DNA of 64,000 nt from Saccharospirillum alexandrii_A. Its GTDB lineage: Bacteria; Pseudomonadota; Gammaproteobacteria; Pseudomonadales; Natronospirillaceae. How positions within the stretch are numbered: the first letter of the stretch is position 1; each line of letters opens with the position of its first letter. A model generated the notes under the pieces. The model ran no database searches and was not told where the DNA came from. It was given only the letters and a program-made list of their open reading frames with translations. Position numbers and translations under genes: made by a program. The stretch covers positions 682,001 through 746,000 of the forward strand of contig NZ_JBHZRJ010000003.1 of NCBI RefSeq assembly GCF_043641555.1, read 5' to 3'. Shown here piece by piece: positions 41,940-51,811 of this stretch.

Positions 41940-44699
41940 ATGGTGCTCAGCAAATTCTTTGGCAAAAAATCCAAGGCCGCAAAACCCACTGCGAAATCAC
42001 CCGGGAATACCCGAGCCGAAACCGTCAAGCCTGGCATTGATCAGTGGCTGTTACAGGCCCGGGCAGACGACCCGAAACAGCGCAGGGAGGCCATGGTTGA
42101 GCTGGCCAGGTCGCTGGATGAGGGTAAATTGACTGCAGAGCAACGTCAGCAAGTGCCTGCAGCCGAACAACTGGCGCTGAGCCTGCATGCGGATACACCG
42201 GTGTCGGATGTCAGTGATGATCTCTGCGTCGAGGTGGCTCGTCACGGTTTTTCGGCACGGGTTCGAACCGCCGCCGCCGGGCTGGTCAGTGACATCGATG
42301 CACTGGAACAACTGCTGAAGCATGCCAAAGGCCGCGATAAAACCGTGTATCGACTGGTAAAAACCCGGCTGGATGTGCACAAGAACGAGCAACAGGCGTT
42401 GCATTCCAAATTCGATCACACCCGTCGACTGGTTGAGCAGCTCGAGCGTCATGCCAAAGCCCCGGTCGATCCTCTATATAGCGGCAAGTTGCGCGCGCTT
42501 CAGGAACAATGGTCTGCCAATAGCCCCTATGCCGACGAGGCGCTGAATGAGCGCTGGCACCAGGCCATCAGCGACGCTCAGGCCCGGCTTCCGGTGGAGT
42601 CTGATGGCGCCAGCTCCGAACCGGAGGCGGACACTGCCATACCGGCAACTGAGCCGGATGATGCAGGTTCAGAGGGTATTAGCCCTGAGGAGACTGAAGA
42701 CGACGCAGCCCCGGATGTCGAAAGCACCGAAAAAGACCCGCGTCGCACCCAATTGATTCAAGATCTGTGGCATGACCTGAAAGACCGGCTCGACCAGGCA
42801 GACCCAGACCAGGCTCAGGTGCGCGATGCCTTGCTGTATCTGACAGAGCAACAACATCAGTGGCGCCAGACCGAGCAGTCGCAACGCGCCAGTCGCGAAG
42901 AGGAACGAGCCTTTCATCAGCTCTGCACCACCTATGAAACGTCGTTGAACGCACTGGTTCTACTGATTGAGCGTTACGGTCCGCTGGCTGACCTGTTGCC
43001 TGCCATTGAGGCCGATCCGGCTGGTCATGATGCTGCGGCCCACGCGTTGGATGAATGGCTGCACAGTCTGGATTGGCCGGAAGGTGAACCGGAACCTGCC
43101 CTGAAAGGCAGGGTTGAACAGGTGGTTCGAGTCCATCACGACCAGCTGGCCGAGCATAGAAAACAGAGCATCCAGGCCGTTCGTCAGGCACGCGGGCTGA
43201 TCCGCCGTTGCCAGGGGGCGATCAACGATGGCCACCTGAAGCGGGCTTCGGGTCTGTTGCAAGGCGTCCGCGATGCGGTGGTTGATCTAAAACCCGAAGA
43301 ACATCATGGGCTCTTCCGCCAGTTTGAAGAGACTGAACAAGCTGTCGAGAAATTGCGCGACTGGCAGAGTTTTGCGGTACTGCCCAAAAAAGAAGCCCTG
43401 ATAGAACGCATGCGTCACTTGCTCGACCAGTCGTTACCGCCAGAAGACCGCGCCCGGCAAATTCGCGACATGCAGGATGAATGGCGCATGTTGAGCCGGG
43501 GCCTGCAGAACCAGCACCAGGCTCTGTGGGAGACCTTTCACGATCTGGCTCAGGAGGCCTATGAACCCTGCAAGGCGTTTTTTGAAGAGCAGGGCAAGCT
43601 ACGTGCACTGAACTTGCGTCAGCGCCAGGCGCTGGCCGAACAATTGGGTCAGTATGAGCAGTTGATCGACAGTAAGGGCCTGGATCTGAAAGAGCTGGAC
43701 CGGGTGCTGACACTGGCCCGGAACGACTGGCGCCGGTTCTCACCGGTAGACCGGGCGGCCAACAAGGCGGTGCAAGCCCAGTTCGACGCCGTGTTTCAAC
43801 GCTTACGTGATCGGTTGCAGGGCGAACAGCAGGTCTTTCGTGAGGCCAAGCTGGCCATCATCGAGCAGGCACAAGCCTTGCTGGATGAACCCGATTCGCG
43901 CCAGGCTACCGAAAAAGCCAAGCAACTGCAGCGCGACTGGCAACAGGCCGGGCATCTGGCACGGCGCGACGAACAGGCGTTGTGGAAGTCGTTCCGGGCG
44001 ATATGCGATGAGCTCTTTGCCCGTCGCGAAGCAGCGGCGGATGCCTTTAAGGCAGACCTGAACGCCCATAAGGCACAGGCTGACGTTATACTGGCGGATA
44101 TGGAAGCCATTCTGGCCGACGCGGACCCGCTGGCATCCAAAGGCCGGTTTGATGACCTTAAAGACCAGTACAGCGCTCTCGGTACGTTGCCTAAAGCCGA
44201 TTATAAAAAGCTGCAGGACCGGCTTGACCGCCTGAACCGGGATTTCCAGGCCCGGTGCAAAGCCATCAAAGTTCAACAGCAGGATCAGCACTGGCAAGCC
44301 CTGTTTGACTGGAATCGTCAGGCCCGGTTCGATTGTGATTCAGCGGAAGCGGCGGCGACTGAGTGGCAGGCCTTGAACAAGATACCGGCTCCGGCTACCG
44401 GATTGCTGTCCTCGCTGCCGAATTGGCAGTTACCCGATGCCGATGATAACGCTTTGCGCCGTAAAACCGTTGAACTGGAAATCCTGACCGGGGCTGAGAC
44501 ACCAGAGGCCGACAAAGCCTTGCGCATGGAACTGCAAGTACAGCGTCTGACGGATGGTTTGGGCCAGCAAGTGGATCAGAATGACATTGATCAGGCCGTT
44601 GTCGCATGGCTTGCCACCCCCGCCAGCGATGAAGCCCAATTCGATGCACTGATGAGTCGGTTGAAGCAGGCCCGACAAGCCTGGATGACGTCGGACTGA
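41940..44699 (+). CDS. DUF349 repeat protein
   Basis: 919 residues, highly charged, mostly helical and rich in Gln, Asp, Arg and Trp. DUF349-type helical repeats appear several times, with W...F......Y..R/C patterns (for example ALWETFHDLAQEAYEPCKAFF and ALWKSFRAICDELFARREAA). A very acidic, probably disordered stretch spans about 222-265. No membrane helix or signal. AGGGAG precedes the ATG. DUF349 proteins are common in gammaproteobacteria, but their function is not settled. Confidence 0.88.
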   Translation: MVLSKFFGKKSKAAKPTAKSPGNTRAETVKPGIDQWLLQARADDPKQRREAMVELARSLDEGKLTAEQRQQVPAAEQLALSLHADTPVSDVSDDLCVEVARHGFSARVRTAAAGLVSDIDALEQLLKHAKGRDKTVYRLVKTRLDVHKNEQQALHSKFDHTRRLVEQLERHAKAPVDPLYSGKLRALQEQWSANSPYADEALNERWHQAISDAQARLPVESDGASSEPEADTAIPATEPDDAGSEGISPEETEDDAAPDVESTEKDPRRTQLIQDLWHDLKDRLDQADPDQAQVRDALLYLTEQQHQWRQTEQSQRASREEERAFHQLCTTYETSLNALVLLIERYGPLADLLPAIEADPAGHDAAAHALDEWLHSLDWPEGEPEPALKGRVEQVVRVHHDQLAEHRKQSIQAVRQARGLIRRCQGAINDGHLKRASGLLQGVRDAVVDLKPEEHHGLFRQFEETEQAVEKLRDWQSFAVLPKKEALIERMRHLLDQSLPPEDRARQIRDMQDEWRMLSRGLQNQHQALWETFHDLAQEAYEPCKAFFEEQGKLRALNLRQRQALAEQLGQYEQLIDSKGLDLKELDRVLTLARNDWRRFSPVDRAANKAVQAQFDAVFQRLRDRLQGEQQVFREAKLAIIEQAQALLDEPDSRQATEKAKQLQRDWQQAGHLARRDEQALWKSFRAICDELFARREAAADAFKADLNAHKAQADVILADMEAILADADPLASKGRFDDLKDQYSALGTLPKADYKKLQDRLDRLNRDFQARCKAIKVQQQDQHWQALFDWNRQARFDCDSAEAAATEWQALNKIPAPATGLLSSLPNWQLPDADDNALRRKTVELEILTGAETPEADKALRMELQVQRLTDGLGQQVDQNDIDQAVVAWLATPASDEAQFDALMSRLKQARQAWMTSD

Positions 44700-44730
44700 C
44701 AGAAAAAACTGAAAAAAATCATAAAGTTAG

Positions 44731-44759
44731 TTGACAGCTACCGGGGTCGTCATTAATAT
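44731..44759 (+). promoter_or_regulatory. Sigma-70 promoter of the initiator tRNA
   Basis: TTGACA (44731-44736) and TAATAT (44754-44759) are 17 bases apart, followed by the GC-rich discriminator GCGTCCCC typical of stable-RNA promoters. Transcription would start near 44766, leaving a leader of about 108 bases with a GCTTCTG/CAGAAGC stem before the tRNA. Confidence 0.88.
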
Positions 44760-44873
44760 GCGTCCCCGTTGAGAGGCGATGACCAAACGGTCAGCAAAGC
44801 ACAGCATCCGAACCAGAAACGGATAATGGCTTCTGTAAATACTTCGATCAGAAGCACTCTCTAAACAGGTTAT

Positions 44874-44950
<77 letters not shown>

Positions 44951-44960
44951 AAAACAAAAA

Positions 44961-44989
44961 AGCCCGGACAGCAATGTTCGGGCTTTTTT
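44961..44989 (+). terminator. Terminator of the initiator tRNA (unit 1)
   Basis: AGCCCGGACA-GCAA-TGTTCGGGCT forms a ten-pair stem with one G-U, followed by six T. The same hairpin recurs at 45097 and, altered, at 45176. Confidence 0.95.
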
Positions 44990-45005
44990 AATGGGTGATT
45001 GAAAC

Positions 45006-45089
45006 GTGGTGCCAGGTTGGCTCGTCGGGCTCATGTTCCGAAGATGGTAGCCGGAGCACCGGCCGGTTAAAGCCCGGCCCCGCAACCCT
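45006..45089 (+). pseudogene. Decayed second copy of the initiator tRNA
   Basis: GCTCGTCGGGCTCAT is identical to the D-arm/anticodon part of the intact tRNA, and the 3' end reads CCGGCCC..CCGCAACC-like, as in an initiator tRNA with A72. The 5' acceptor strand is lost, the anticodon stem is broken (GTTCCGA instead of AACCCGA), and about 15 extra bases sit before the T arm. It cannot fold as a tRNA. It is followed by a copy of the same terminator. Confidence 0.85.
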
Positions 45090-45096
45090 ATTTAAA

Positions 45097-45125
45097 AGCC
45101 CGGACAGTAATGTTCGGGCTTTTTT
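45097..45125 (+). terminator. Terminator copy of unit 2
   Basis: AGCCCGGACA-GTAA-TGTTCGGGCT plus five T, identical to unit 1 except for one loop base. The hairpin has been kept while the tRNA before it decayed. Confidence 0.92.
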
Positions 45126-45155
45126 AATGCCCGGTAACAGTGGCAGATAGTTATT

Positions 45156-45204
45156 CCCGCTACAAAACATCACACAGCCCGAACAATGCGGTTTGGGCTT
45201 TTTT
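45156..45204 (+). repeat. Third remnant: tRNA 3' end plus altered terminator
   Basis: CCCGCTAC (45156-45163) matches the acceptor end of the intact tRNA, followed by an A/C-rich spacer and AGCCCGAAC-AATGCG-GTTTGGGCT (45176-45199) with T to 45204. It has the spacing of the tRNA-spacer-terminator unit, so it is most likely the end of a third, mostly deleted copy. The rest of the 350-base gap before the next gene holds only a TAGCCCG/CGGGCTA inverted repeat (45328-45358). Confidence 0.7.
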
Positions 45205-45474
45205 GTGCGAACAGGAAATGGGCTGGGTCTACTGGGCTTGAAAGCTGAATACCCTACAGATGTCGGGTGAGCGCCTGGGTCATACAGGATTACACTGTGC
45301 GCGTTTTTTGACACCAGGGCGCAGAAGTAGCCCGACGGGGGTTATACTTCCCGGGCTAAAATCAGTCGCTTCATATTGACAGCATCGTAAAATCGGGTCA
45401 TTTTGCCCGTTGCTCACCTTACCTGAGTCGGTAATTTATCGATTTGGCTCTGGTCAGAGGGATCTTTCACCGCT

Positions 45475-47841
45475 ATGAATCTGCTTGCGTTTGGCCTGAG
45501 GACATTCTTACCCCACAGCGGGCTGGTTAAATTCGGCGGGCTTGTCTGCCTCGTTCTCTTTCTGGCTTACCCGGTTCAGGCTGAGCGTCCCTCGGCTTCT
45601 TCACACTTGAATGTCGACCTGTCGATGCTGGACCTCGACCGCACGGATGTTCGCTACGCACTTGCCAGTAACTCTCACTCGACCGGTTTTATGCCTGCTC
45701 CAATTGGGCAGAAGCTGGAAGACGCACCCCACGAGTTCAAAGGTGAGCAGGGGGCCGGTCTGACCGCGAATTTCAGACAGCACAATCGATACTGGCTGTC
45801 TGCGCGCGTTATTAATCAGACTGAGACCCGGGACTGGTACGTGCACATCAGTAATTTCGGCTTTCAGCAACCACGCATCCTGATCAGGGACTGGGATGGT
45901 CAGACCATTCATACCATCGATAACACGGTGGCTTCCGGAGCCACGGAAATCAATGCCATCGGGCGTGCGGCCAAAGTCACGCTTGAACCGGGTATGTCAT
46001 ATCAAATCGTGGTTGAGTTGTCCGCAAATCATGTTACCTGGAAACCCTACATCGGCCTGATGAGCACAGACTTTTATCAATCCTGGCAAATGCAGATGGA
46101 TTTTGCGTTCAAGCTGGCCATCGGGATCATGCTGGGCATTATACTACTGGGTTTTGTTGCCTGGGCTTTGACGTCTGATAAAACGTTTTTCTGGGGTGCC
46201 GCCTCTTCTCTGGTGATGCTGTGCTATTACCTGGAACATAGCAGCCTACCAGCCATTTTGGGGCAGGCCAGTTACGAGAAAACGGCATTTTTCTGGTTGC
46301 TGGTTACGTTTTCGTTACTGACGATGACCGCCTTTGCCGCCAGTTTCCTGCAGATCAACCGACGGTCAGGGCGATGGTATTCGCTGTTCTATTACGCCAT
46401 TTTGGCCACCATGCTTGTTGGGCTCGCCGGTACGCAGCTATCGTTCAATGCCAATGTACTTGTCTATTCCCTGAATTATTTGTTGGTCTCGCTGGTTATT
46501 CTGGGGTCGGGAATCTCCAGGGTTCGATCTCAGGGGCGTTACTACTGGATGTACATTCTGGGCTGGTTACCCATGGTTTTGTCGATGGTACAGGTGATCT
46601 GGGTCGTCAATGCCCCCCGGGGAGCCGTTGAGGAAATCGGCGTTTCCTACAAGATGATCCATGTTCTGTATATTCAGATTTTGCACATGGTCCTGCACAT
46701 TGCCGCCATCGTTTTGCGCGTCAAAGCGCTGAATGAAGAAAAGCACCGCATGGAACAGATCAGTCAGGCCAAATCGCGCTTTATTGCGCATAGCAGTCAC
46801 GATCTCAGTCAGCCTTTGCATTCGATGAATGTCTACATGGAATGTTTGAAACCCCATGTTCATGGCCAGGCTGGCAACGACCTGTTTGTACGGCTCAAAG
46901 AAACCCATCGCCAGATGAATGAATCCTTCAGCGCCATCATGGATCTGACCAAGCTGGAGTCCGGTGTGATCAGGCCAGGCCTTGAAATCGTGTCACTGGA
47001 ACGTCTGTTTTCAAAGTTGCGGGGTGAGTATCTGGGGTTGGCCATGTCCAGGCGTCTTGAGCTGAGCGTCGAAGCCGAATCGTTGCAGGTGCGCAGTGAT
47101 CCGGTCTTACTGGAGCGCATGCTGCGTAACCTCATTTCCAATGCCATCAAGTACACCGACGCGGGCAAGGTGAGGGTGGTTTGCCGTAGTGTGGACAATC
47201 AGGTGGTCATCGAAGTTATCGACACCGGCTGCGGTATTGCCAGTGAGGACCAGGAAGCCATTTTCGATATTTATCACCGTTCACTGGAAGCTCCGGATAC
47301 AACCAGCGGCTCTGGTATTGGTTTGTCGATCGTCAGGCATATCTCCCAGTTGCTGGATCACCCGGTGTCGTTAACGTCAGTGCCCGGTGAAGGCAGCTGT
47401 TTCGCGATCCATGCTCCGCTGGTGGAAGAAACGGCTCTGCGCAGAGATCCCGAAACATCATCAACGAGAACCAGTAAGTTTGTCGTGGCACTGGTGCTGG
47501 GGAATACCGGTCTGAGAGATCCCGTGTGGGATCGGCTGAAACAATGGAATTGTTCGGTATTGATTTTCAACTCGGCGGACGAGGTGCTGCAGTCTCGAGT
47601 GCCGGTGGATATCGTGATGTGCGACGACGCCAATCAGCGAGACATCGCTCTGTTATCTGATCGCGCCGACGTTCTGACACAAGGCTGCGTGGCCGCCTGT
47701 ATTTGCAAACCCGGGTTCACGTTGCCCGAGCACTGGGTTGCCTTGTCGGCGCCGGTGATGCCCGCTCAGTTGCGCGCCCTATTGAACTTCGCTGCACGAA
47801 AGCGTCAGTCTCAGGCACCGCAAGCAGTCGCTGCCCAGTGA
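45475..47841 (+). CDS. 7TMR-DISM hybrid histidine kinase with degenerate receiver
   Basis: 788 residues: a signal-like start, a periplasmic DISM-type beta domain (about 40-195), seven membrane helices (about 207-420), a DHp domain with SSHDLSQPLHSMNVY, an ATPase domain with RNLISNAIKYTDAG and DTGCGI, and a C-terminal receiver-like domain (about 660-770). That receiver lacks the usual N-terminal acidic pair (LVLGNTGLRD), although VDIVMCDD and CKPGF recall the Asp and Lys positions. It is probably a pseudo-receiver. The NarL-type regulator 58 bases downstream is the likely partner. The carbohydrate-like DISM fold suggests a soluble ligand, unknown. Confidence 0.9.
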   Translation: MNLLAFGLRTFLPHSGLVKFGGLVCLVLFLAYPVQAERPSASSHLNVDLSMLDLDRTDVRYALASNSHSTGFMPAPIGQKLEDAPHEFKGEQGAGLTANFRQHNRYWLSARVINQTETRDWYVHISNFGFQQPRILIRDWDGQTIHTIDNTVASGATEINAIGRAAKVTLEPGMSYQIVVELSANHVTWKPYIGLMSTDFYQSWQMQMDFAFKLAIGIMLGIILLGFVAWALTSDKTFFWGAASSLVMLCYYLEHSSLPAILGQASYEKTAFFWLLVTFSLLTMTAFAASFLQINRRSGRWYSLFYYAILATMLVGLAGTQLSFNANVLVYSLNYLLVSLVILGSGISRVRSQGRYYWMYILGWLPMVLSMVQVIWVVNAPRGAVEEIGVSYKMIHVLYIQILHMVLHIAAIVLRVKALNEEKHRMEQISQAKSRFIAHSSHDLSQPLHSMNVYMECLKPHVHGQAGNDLFVRLKETHRQMNESFSAIMDLTKLESGVIRPGLEIVSLERLFSKLRGEYLGLAMSRRLELSVEAESLQVRSDPVLLERMLRNLISNAIKYTDAGKVRVVCRSVDNQVVIEVIDTGCGIASEDQEAIFDIYHRSLEAPDTTSGSGIGLSIVRHISQLLDHPVSLTSVPGEGSCFAIHAPLVEETALRRDPETSSTRTSKFVVALVLGNTGLRDPVWDRLKQWNCSVLIFNSADEVLQSRVPVDIVMCDDANQRDIALLSDRADVLTQGCVAACICKPGFTLPEHWVALSAPVMPAQLRALLNFAARKRQSQAPQAVAAQ

Positions 47842-47899
47842 AGCTTGACCTCATGGCTACAGTTTTATTCGCAGTAATGCGACCACAAGAGTCGAGATT

Positions 47900-48505
47900 A
47901 TGACCGTGAAAATAGTGATTACTGAAGATCACGAGCTGTATCGGGATGCGCTGGGTACTCTGGTGTTGGAGGCATTTCCGGGCGTTCAGGTGATTGAATC
48001 GGGTGATTTTCCCACGACGTTATCCTTGCTCGACGCACATTCAGATGTAGCGCTGGTGTTGTTTGATATTCATATTCCAGGCACCAGTGGCCTAAATGGG
48101 CTGAAAGAGATCAAAGCCCGTTATCCGGCACTTCCGCTGGTGGTGGTGTCTACGGTTGATTACCAGGCCAGCATTCAGCAGATGCTGCAGCTCGGAGCAG
48201 ATGGATTTATCGCAAAAACCAGTTCGCGCGCGATGATGGTTCGGGCGCTCAGAGATGTCATGGAAGGCGAAGTTGTTATTCTCAGTGGTCGCGACAACGA
48301 CGACGTCGTAGCATTGTCACCTCGCCAGATAGATACCCTCGAATTACTGGCCCAGGGGCTCCCCAACAAGGAGATCGCAGCCAGACTTAACATTGCTCCT
48401 ACCACAGTACGGGAATATGTCTCTGACATTCTGGGGCTGTTCAAATGCGATAACCGAACGCAGGCCGTCCTGAAAGCCCGGCAGCTTGGTTTCATTCTGT
48501 ATTAG
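47900..48505 (+). CDS. NarL/FixJ-family response regulator
   Basis: 201 residues. The receiver has D-H in ITEDHELYRD, the phosphoacceptor Asp in LVLFDIHIPG (about residue 56), Ser/Thr in VVVSTVD and Lys in FIAKTSS. The LuxR-type helix-turn-helix is at the end (LSPRQIDTLELLAQGLPNKEI, then TVREYVSDIL). Next to the DISM kinase on the same strand, forming a two-component pair. No target gene is obvious nearby. Confidence 0.93.
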   Translation: MTVKIVITEDHELYRDALGTLVLEAFPGVQVIESGDFPTTLSLLDAHSDVALVLFDIHIPGTSGLNGLKEIKARYPALPLVVVSTVDYQASIQQMLQLGADGFIAKTSSRAMMVRALRDVMEGEVVILSGRDNDDVVALSPRQIDTLELLAQGLPNKEIAARLNIAPTTVREYVSDILGLFKCDNRTQAVLKARQLGFILY

Positions 48506-48822
48506 TATCGTTCGTTACCTGGTACCCCGCTTGTGGAGGTTGTGGCCGAATGGTGATTGCCAGCTTGGTGACACTGTTCCGTCAGTCTCAATTCGATAAC
48601 TCAGATTAAGGGCGGCTTCAGCTGCCGGGACGGCCCTGAATGCGCACCAGCAGGTACTGTGCAGCGCGCTCGCTATAGGCTTGACATGGGGGTTCGTAGG
48701 ACGGGTCTGGGGGATTGCCTTTATTTACCTGACTGGGACGCCGGTGATGTAGATTCCGCGCCTGCATATGTCTCGATTAGGTGTATCATATTGGTCTTTA
48801 CGGGTATGGATTAACTGATTTT
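48506..48822. other. Intergenic region upstream of gntR
   Basis: I see no gene here. There is no copy of the TGTTACCGGTAACA operator found at the target genes; the nearest likeness, GTTACCTGGTACC (48512-48524), breaks the palindrome. No clear promoter or terminator can be assigned. Confidence 0.4.
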
Positions 48823-49818
48823 GTGAAACACAGACGACCAACATTACAGGATATTGCTGACCGGGTAGGCGCCACTAAAATGACGGTGAGTCGCTGTTTG
48901 CGTACTCCGGATGCGGTGTCGGAGAACTTGCGACAACGCATTTTTGCGGCTGCAGAAGAGCTGGGATATATCCCCAATCGCGGCCCCGACATGCTCTCCA
49001 GATCAACCAGTCGAGCCATTGGTGTATTGTTGCCGTCATTAACCAATCAGGTGTTTGCTGACGTGATCATGGGTATTGAAAAAGTCACGGAACCGGCCGG
49101 CTATCACCTGATGATGTCCCATTATGGGTACAGCATTGAAACCGAAGAGCGCAGTCTTGCCTCCTTGTTGTCCTACAACGTTGACGGGGTGATATTGTCG
49201 GAAAGTCAGCATACCCAGCGTACCATCCGTATGCTCGACACGGCAGGTATTCCTGCAGTAGAGATTATGGATTCGCGAACTCGTCCCTTTCAGCAGGCGG
49301 TTGGCTTCGATAATGTTGCAGCGTCCTACGACATGGTCTGTGAGATGATTCGACGTGGCCGTCGACAGGTTTTGTATCTGGCGGTTCGGCTTGATGCCCG
49401 CACGCTGCAACGCCAGGAAGGTTACCAGCGTGCAATGGCCGAACATGGCCTGACACCTCAGACACTGCGCATTACGTCCCGGTCCTCATACAGTGTCGGT
49501 GCCAGTCTCATGGCCAGTGTACTGGAGGAGTATCCGGAAACGGACGGCATCTTTTGCACCAACGACGATGTTGCCGTGGGCGCCTATTTCGAGTGCATGA
49601 AGCGTGGCGTAAAAGTACCGGAGCAGATGGCGATAGCCGGCTTTCACGGACACGACGTCGGTCAGGTAATGTCACCCCGTCTCGCCAGTGTCATAACCCC
49701 CCGGGAGTCCGTGGGCGAAAGGGCTGCGTACGAATTGATGAACCGTATTCAGGGGCGGCTGTTTGAAGAACCGATCATTGATCTCGGGTATCGAATAGAA
49801 GCTGGCGGAACCATCTAA
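48823..49818 (+). CDS. gntR: LacI-family gluconate repressor GntR
   Basis: 331 residues from the GTG at 48823, exactly the E. coli GntR length, and the wording matches it closely: RPTLQDIADRVGATKMTVSR, YIPNR.PD.LS, AIGVLLPSLTNQVFADV and FCTNDDVAVGAYFE. Starting at an upstream GTG (48781) would add 14 residues before the helix-turn-helix, which the family lacks. It should release DNA on binding gluconate or a related acid. Four palindromes of the GntR type lie at the TRAP and phosphorylase/lactonase promoters. It is convergent with gntK, 150 bases apart. Confidence 0.94.
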   Translation: MKHRRPTLQDIADRVGATKMTVSRCLRTPDAVSENLRQRIFAAAEELGYIPNRGPDMLSRSTSRAIGVLLPSLTNQVFADVIMGIEKVTEPAGYHLMMSHYGYSIETEERSLASLLSYNVDGVILSESQHTQRTIRMLDTAGIPAVEIMDSRTRPFQQAVGFDNVAASYDMVCEMIRRGRRQVLYLAVRLDARTLQRQEGYQRAMAEHGLTPQTLRITSRSSYSVGASLMASVLEEYPETDGIFCTNDDVAVGAYFECMKRGVKVPEQMAIAGFHGHDVGQVMSPRLASVITPRESVGERAAYELMNRIQGRLFEEPIIDLGYRIEAGGTI

Positions 49819-49968
49819 TAGGATTCGAAAAAGCGCCCTGCCTGTGTGCGAGTTACATCCATGTAGCTCAGCGGTTGGCGTCACCTGCTGTTTCATTCCA
49901 GTCGAATCGGTCAAAACACACAAAGTAACTGGTCGGAATCTTGTTTATTGATTGGCCTGGTGTGGCGA

Positions 49969-50493
49969 CTAGAGCCGTTCATGGCGAGCCTGTAACTTGC
50001 TCAAACAATCGTCTATTACCGCCTCTGCTGATTGGGCGATGTCAATTATCAGGGCTTCGGCTGCCGAGGGAGCCTCCAGCTGCACGAACTGACTTTCCAG
50101 CATCCTTCTTCCGGAGAAGTAGTGATCTTCGCGCTGTGAATGACGAGACCAGATAGTATCGATGTCGCCTTTGAGGTAAACGAACGTCATGTCAGAGGTA
50201 GCGCGTCTCAAACGGTCGCGATAATCGATCTTCAGCGCCGAACAAGCGAGCACCAGACCGGACTGACGCTGAATTAACGCGGCCAGGTCATTGAGCCAGT
50301 CGGCTCGGTCGGCATCGGATAGCGGGATACCGCTGCTCATTTTTTCGATGTTAGCCTGGCTGTGGAAATCATCGGCGTCGAAAAAAGGCAGGGCAAGCGC
50401 CTCTGCGAGTCGCGAACCCACCAGGCTTTTGCCGCTGCCCGATACGCCCATCACGATAATGCAGGGGGTGTTCAATCCGTTGTCTCCGATCAT
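49969..50493 (-). CDS. gntK: Gluconokinase GntK
   Basis: Phosphorylates gluconate to 6-phosphogluconate; 174 residues. The P-loop GVSGSGKS is at 16-23, then FFDADDFHSQANIEKMSSGIPL (about 37-58), LACSALKIDYRD, and FVYLKGD. I chose ATG 50493, one base after the TRAP large-permease stop (TAATATG), so it is translated with the transporter; a longer start would run into that gene. It is the last gene of the minus-strand TRAP operon. Confidence 0.95.
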   Translation of the reverse strand: MIGDNGLNTPCIIVMGVSGSGKSLVGSRLAEALALPFFDADDFHSQANIEKMSSGIPLSDADRADWLNDLAALIQRQSGLVLACSALKIDYRDRLRRATSDMTFVYLKGDIDTIWSRHSQREDHYFSGRRMLESQFVQLEAPSAAEALIIDIAQSAEAVIDDCLSKLQARHERL

Positions 50494-50494
50494 A

Positions 50495-51811
50495 TTATTC
50501 CCACCACAATGCCAGTTGAGGAAAGGCGATGAGCAATGCCAGTGCAATCAGTTGTAAGCCGATGAAGGGCATCAGTGAGGTAAAAATATGGCCCAGGGTA
50601 ATGCCTTTGGGCGCAACTGACTTGAGGTAAAAGGCAGCCGGGCCAAAGGGTGGAGAGAGAAACGACACCTGCATGTTCATGCAGAAGACCACGCCAAACC
50701 AGATCGGGCTATAGCCCAGTTCGATGATGATGGGCACAAAGATTGGCATGGTTAGCAGTGCCACACCTACCCAGTCGAGGAACATGCCCAGCACCAGTAA
50801 AATGACCATCATGAACAAAATGGTGGTCAGCCCATGGCCGCCGCTGACGGCGAAGATGGAGTCTCGAACGAATTCGATGCCGCCCATCAGGTTGTATACC
50901 CCGACCAGTGCCGTCGCGCCGATGCCAATCCAGATGATCATGCCGCAGGTACGCAGTGTGGTCATGGTGGCCTTGCGCACCATGTCGAAGGTCAGTTCGC
51001 CGCGGATCAAAGTGCTGATAGCTATGCCGACTGCACCGAGTGCCGACGCTTCGGTAACGGAAGCGATGCCACTGTAAATGCTGCCCAGCACAGTCACGAC
51101 CGAGAGAATCGGAAACAGTAGGGCTTTAACAAAGTTCGGGGCTGGGGCTTCCTCTGCTTCCTGCTCAGCTGGCAGGGGTGCCAGTGACGGATTCAGGCGG
51201 ACGCGAATCAGTACGTAAGCGATGTACAACATGGCCAGAATAAAGGCGGGCAGAAAAGCACCCTTGAACAGATCGCCAATTGATACGTTGGCGGTCAGGC
51301 CATAAATAATCAATACGATGCTCGGTGGCAACATGGTACCCAGCGCACCGCCGGCACAGGTGGTGCCAATGGCCAGATTTCGGTCGTAACCCAAACGCAG
51401 CATTTGTGGCAGTGCCAGTATGCCGAGCAAAACGGTTTCGCCACCGATCACGCCTGACATGGAGGCCAGAATCATCGCGACGACCAGAGTTTGTACGGCA
51501 ACACCGCCGCGCAGTTTGCGTCCAAGACGGTTCATAGCGTCGAACAAGTCGCGGGCGATGCCGGAATGATCCAGCAACGCCGCCATTAACACGAACATGG
51601 GGACCGCCAGGAATACGTAGCTGCCAATAAAGCTGTACATGCGGCTGGTCACAATGCCGAGTGCCGGCGGGCCAAACCAGCCAAGTGCGAAAATCAGCGC
51701 AACGAATCCGGTGGCAAAAGCCAACTGCATACCGGTTAACAGCAGCAGGATCATTAAAGAGAGCATCAGCAGGCTGCCGTAGCCAATGCCGATGGAGGAC
51801 AATTCAAACAT
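50495..51811 (-). CDS. TRAP transporter large permease (DctM family)
   Basis: 438 residues, about 12-13 helices, with LAVPMFVLMAALLDHSGIARDL, the GGETVLLGILALPQM loop and GGALGTMLPPSIVLIIYG, all DctM features. It carries Na+-driven transport of an organic acid handed over by the periplasmic binder. Its ATG overlaps the small-permease stop by one base. Context (GntR operators, gluconokinase, cellobionate phosphorylase) points to gluconate or an aldobionic acid; the sequence alone does not give the substrate. Confidence 0.94.
   Translation of the reverse strand: MFELSSIGIGYGSLLMLSLMILLLLTGMQLAFATGFVALIFALGWFGPPALGIVTSRMYSFIGSYVFLAVPMFVLMAALLDHSGIARDLFDAMNRLGRKLRGGVAVQTLVVAMILASMSGVIGGETVLLGILALPQMLRLGYDRNLAIGTTCAGGALGTMLPPSIVLIIYGLTANVSIGDLFKGAFLPAFILAMLYIAYVLIRVRLNPSLAPLPAEQEAEEAPAPNFVKALLFPILSVVTVLGSIYSGIASVTEASALGAVGIAISTLIRGELTFDMVRKATMTTLRTCGMIIWIGIGATALVGVYNLMGGIEFVRDSIFAVSGGHGLTTILFMMVILLVLGMFLDWVGVALLTMPIFVPIIIELGYSPIWFGVVFCMNMQVSFLSPPFGPAAFYLKSVAPKGITLGHIFTSLMPFIGLQLIALALLIAFPQLALWWE

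Noticed and set aside
45006..45089. A second functional initiator tRNA.
   Set aside because: The acceptor 5' strand is missing and the anticodon stem is broken, so it is listed as a pseudogene.
49860..49920. A tRNA-like stretch, GTAGCTCAGCGGTTGG, after gntR.
   Set aside because: It recalls a D arm, but there is no pairing acceptor stem, anticodon stem or CCA end.
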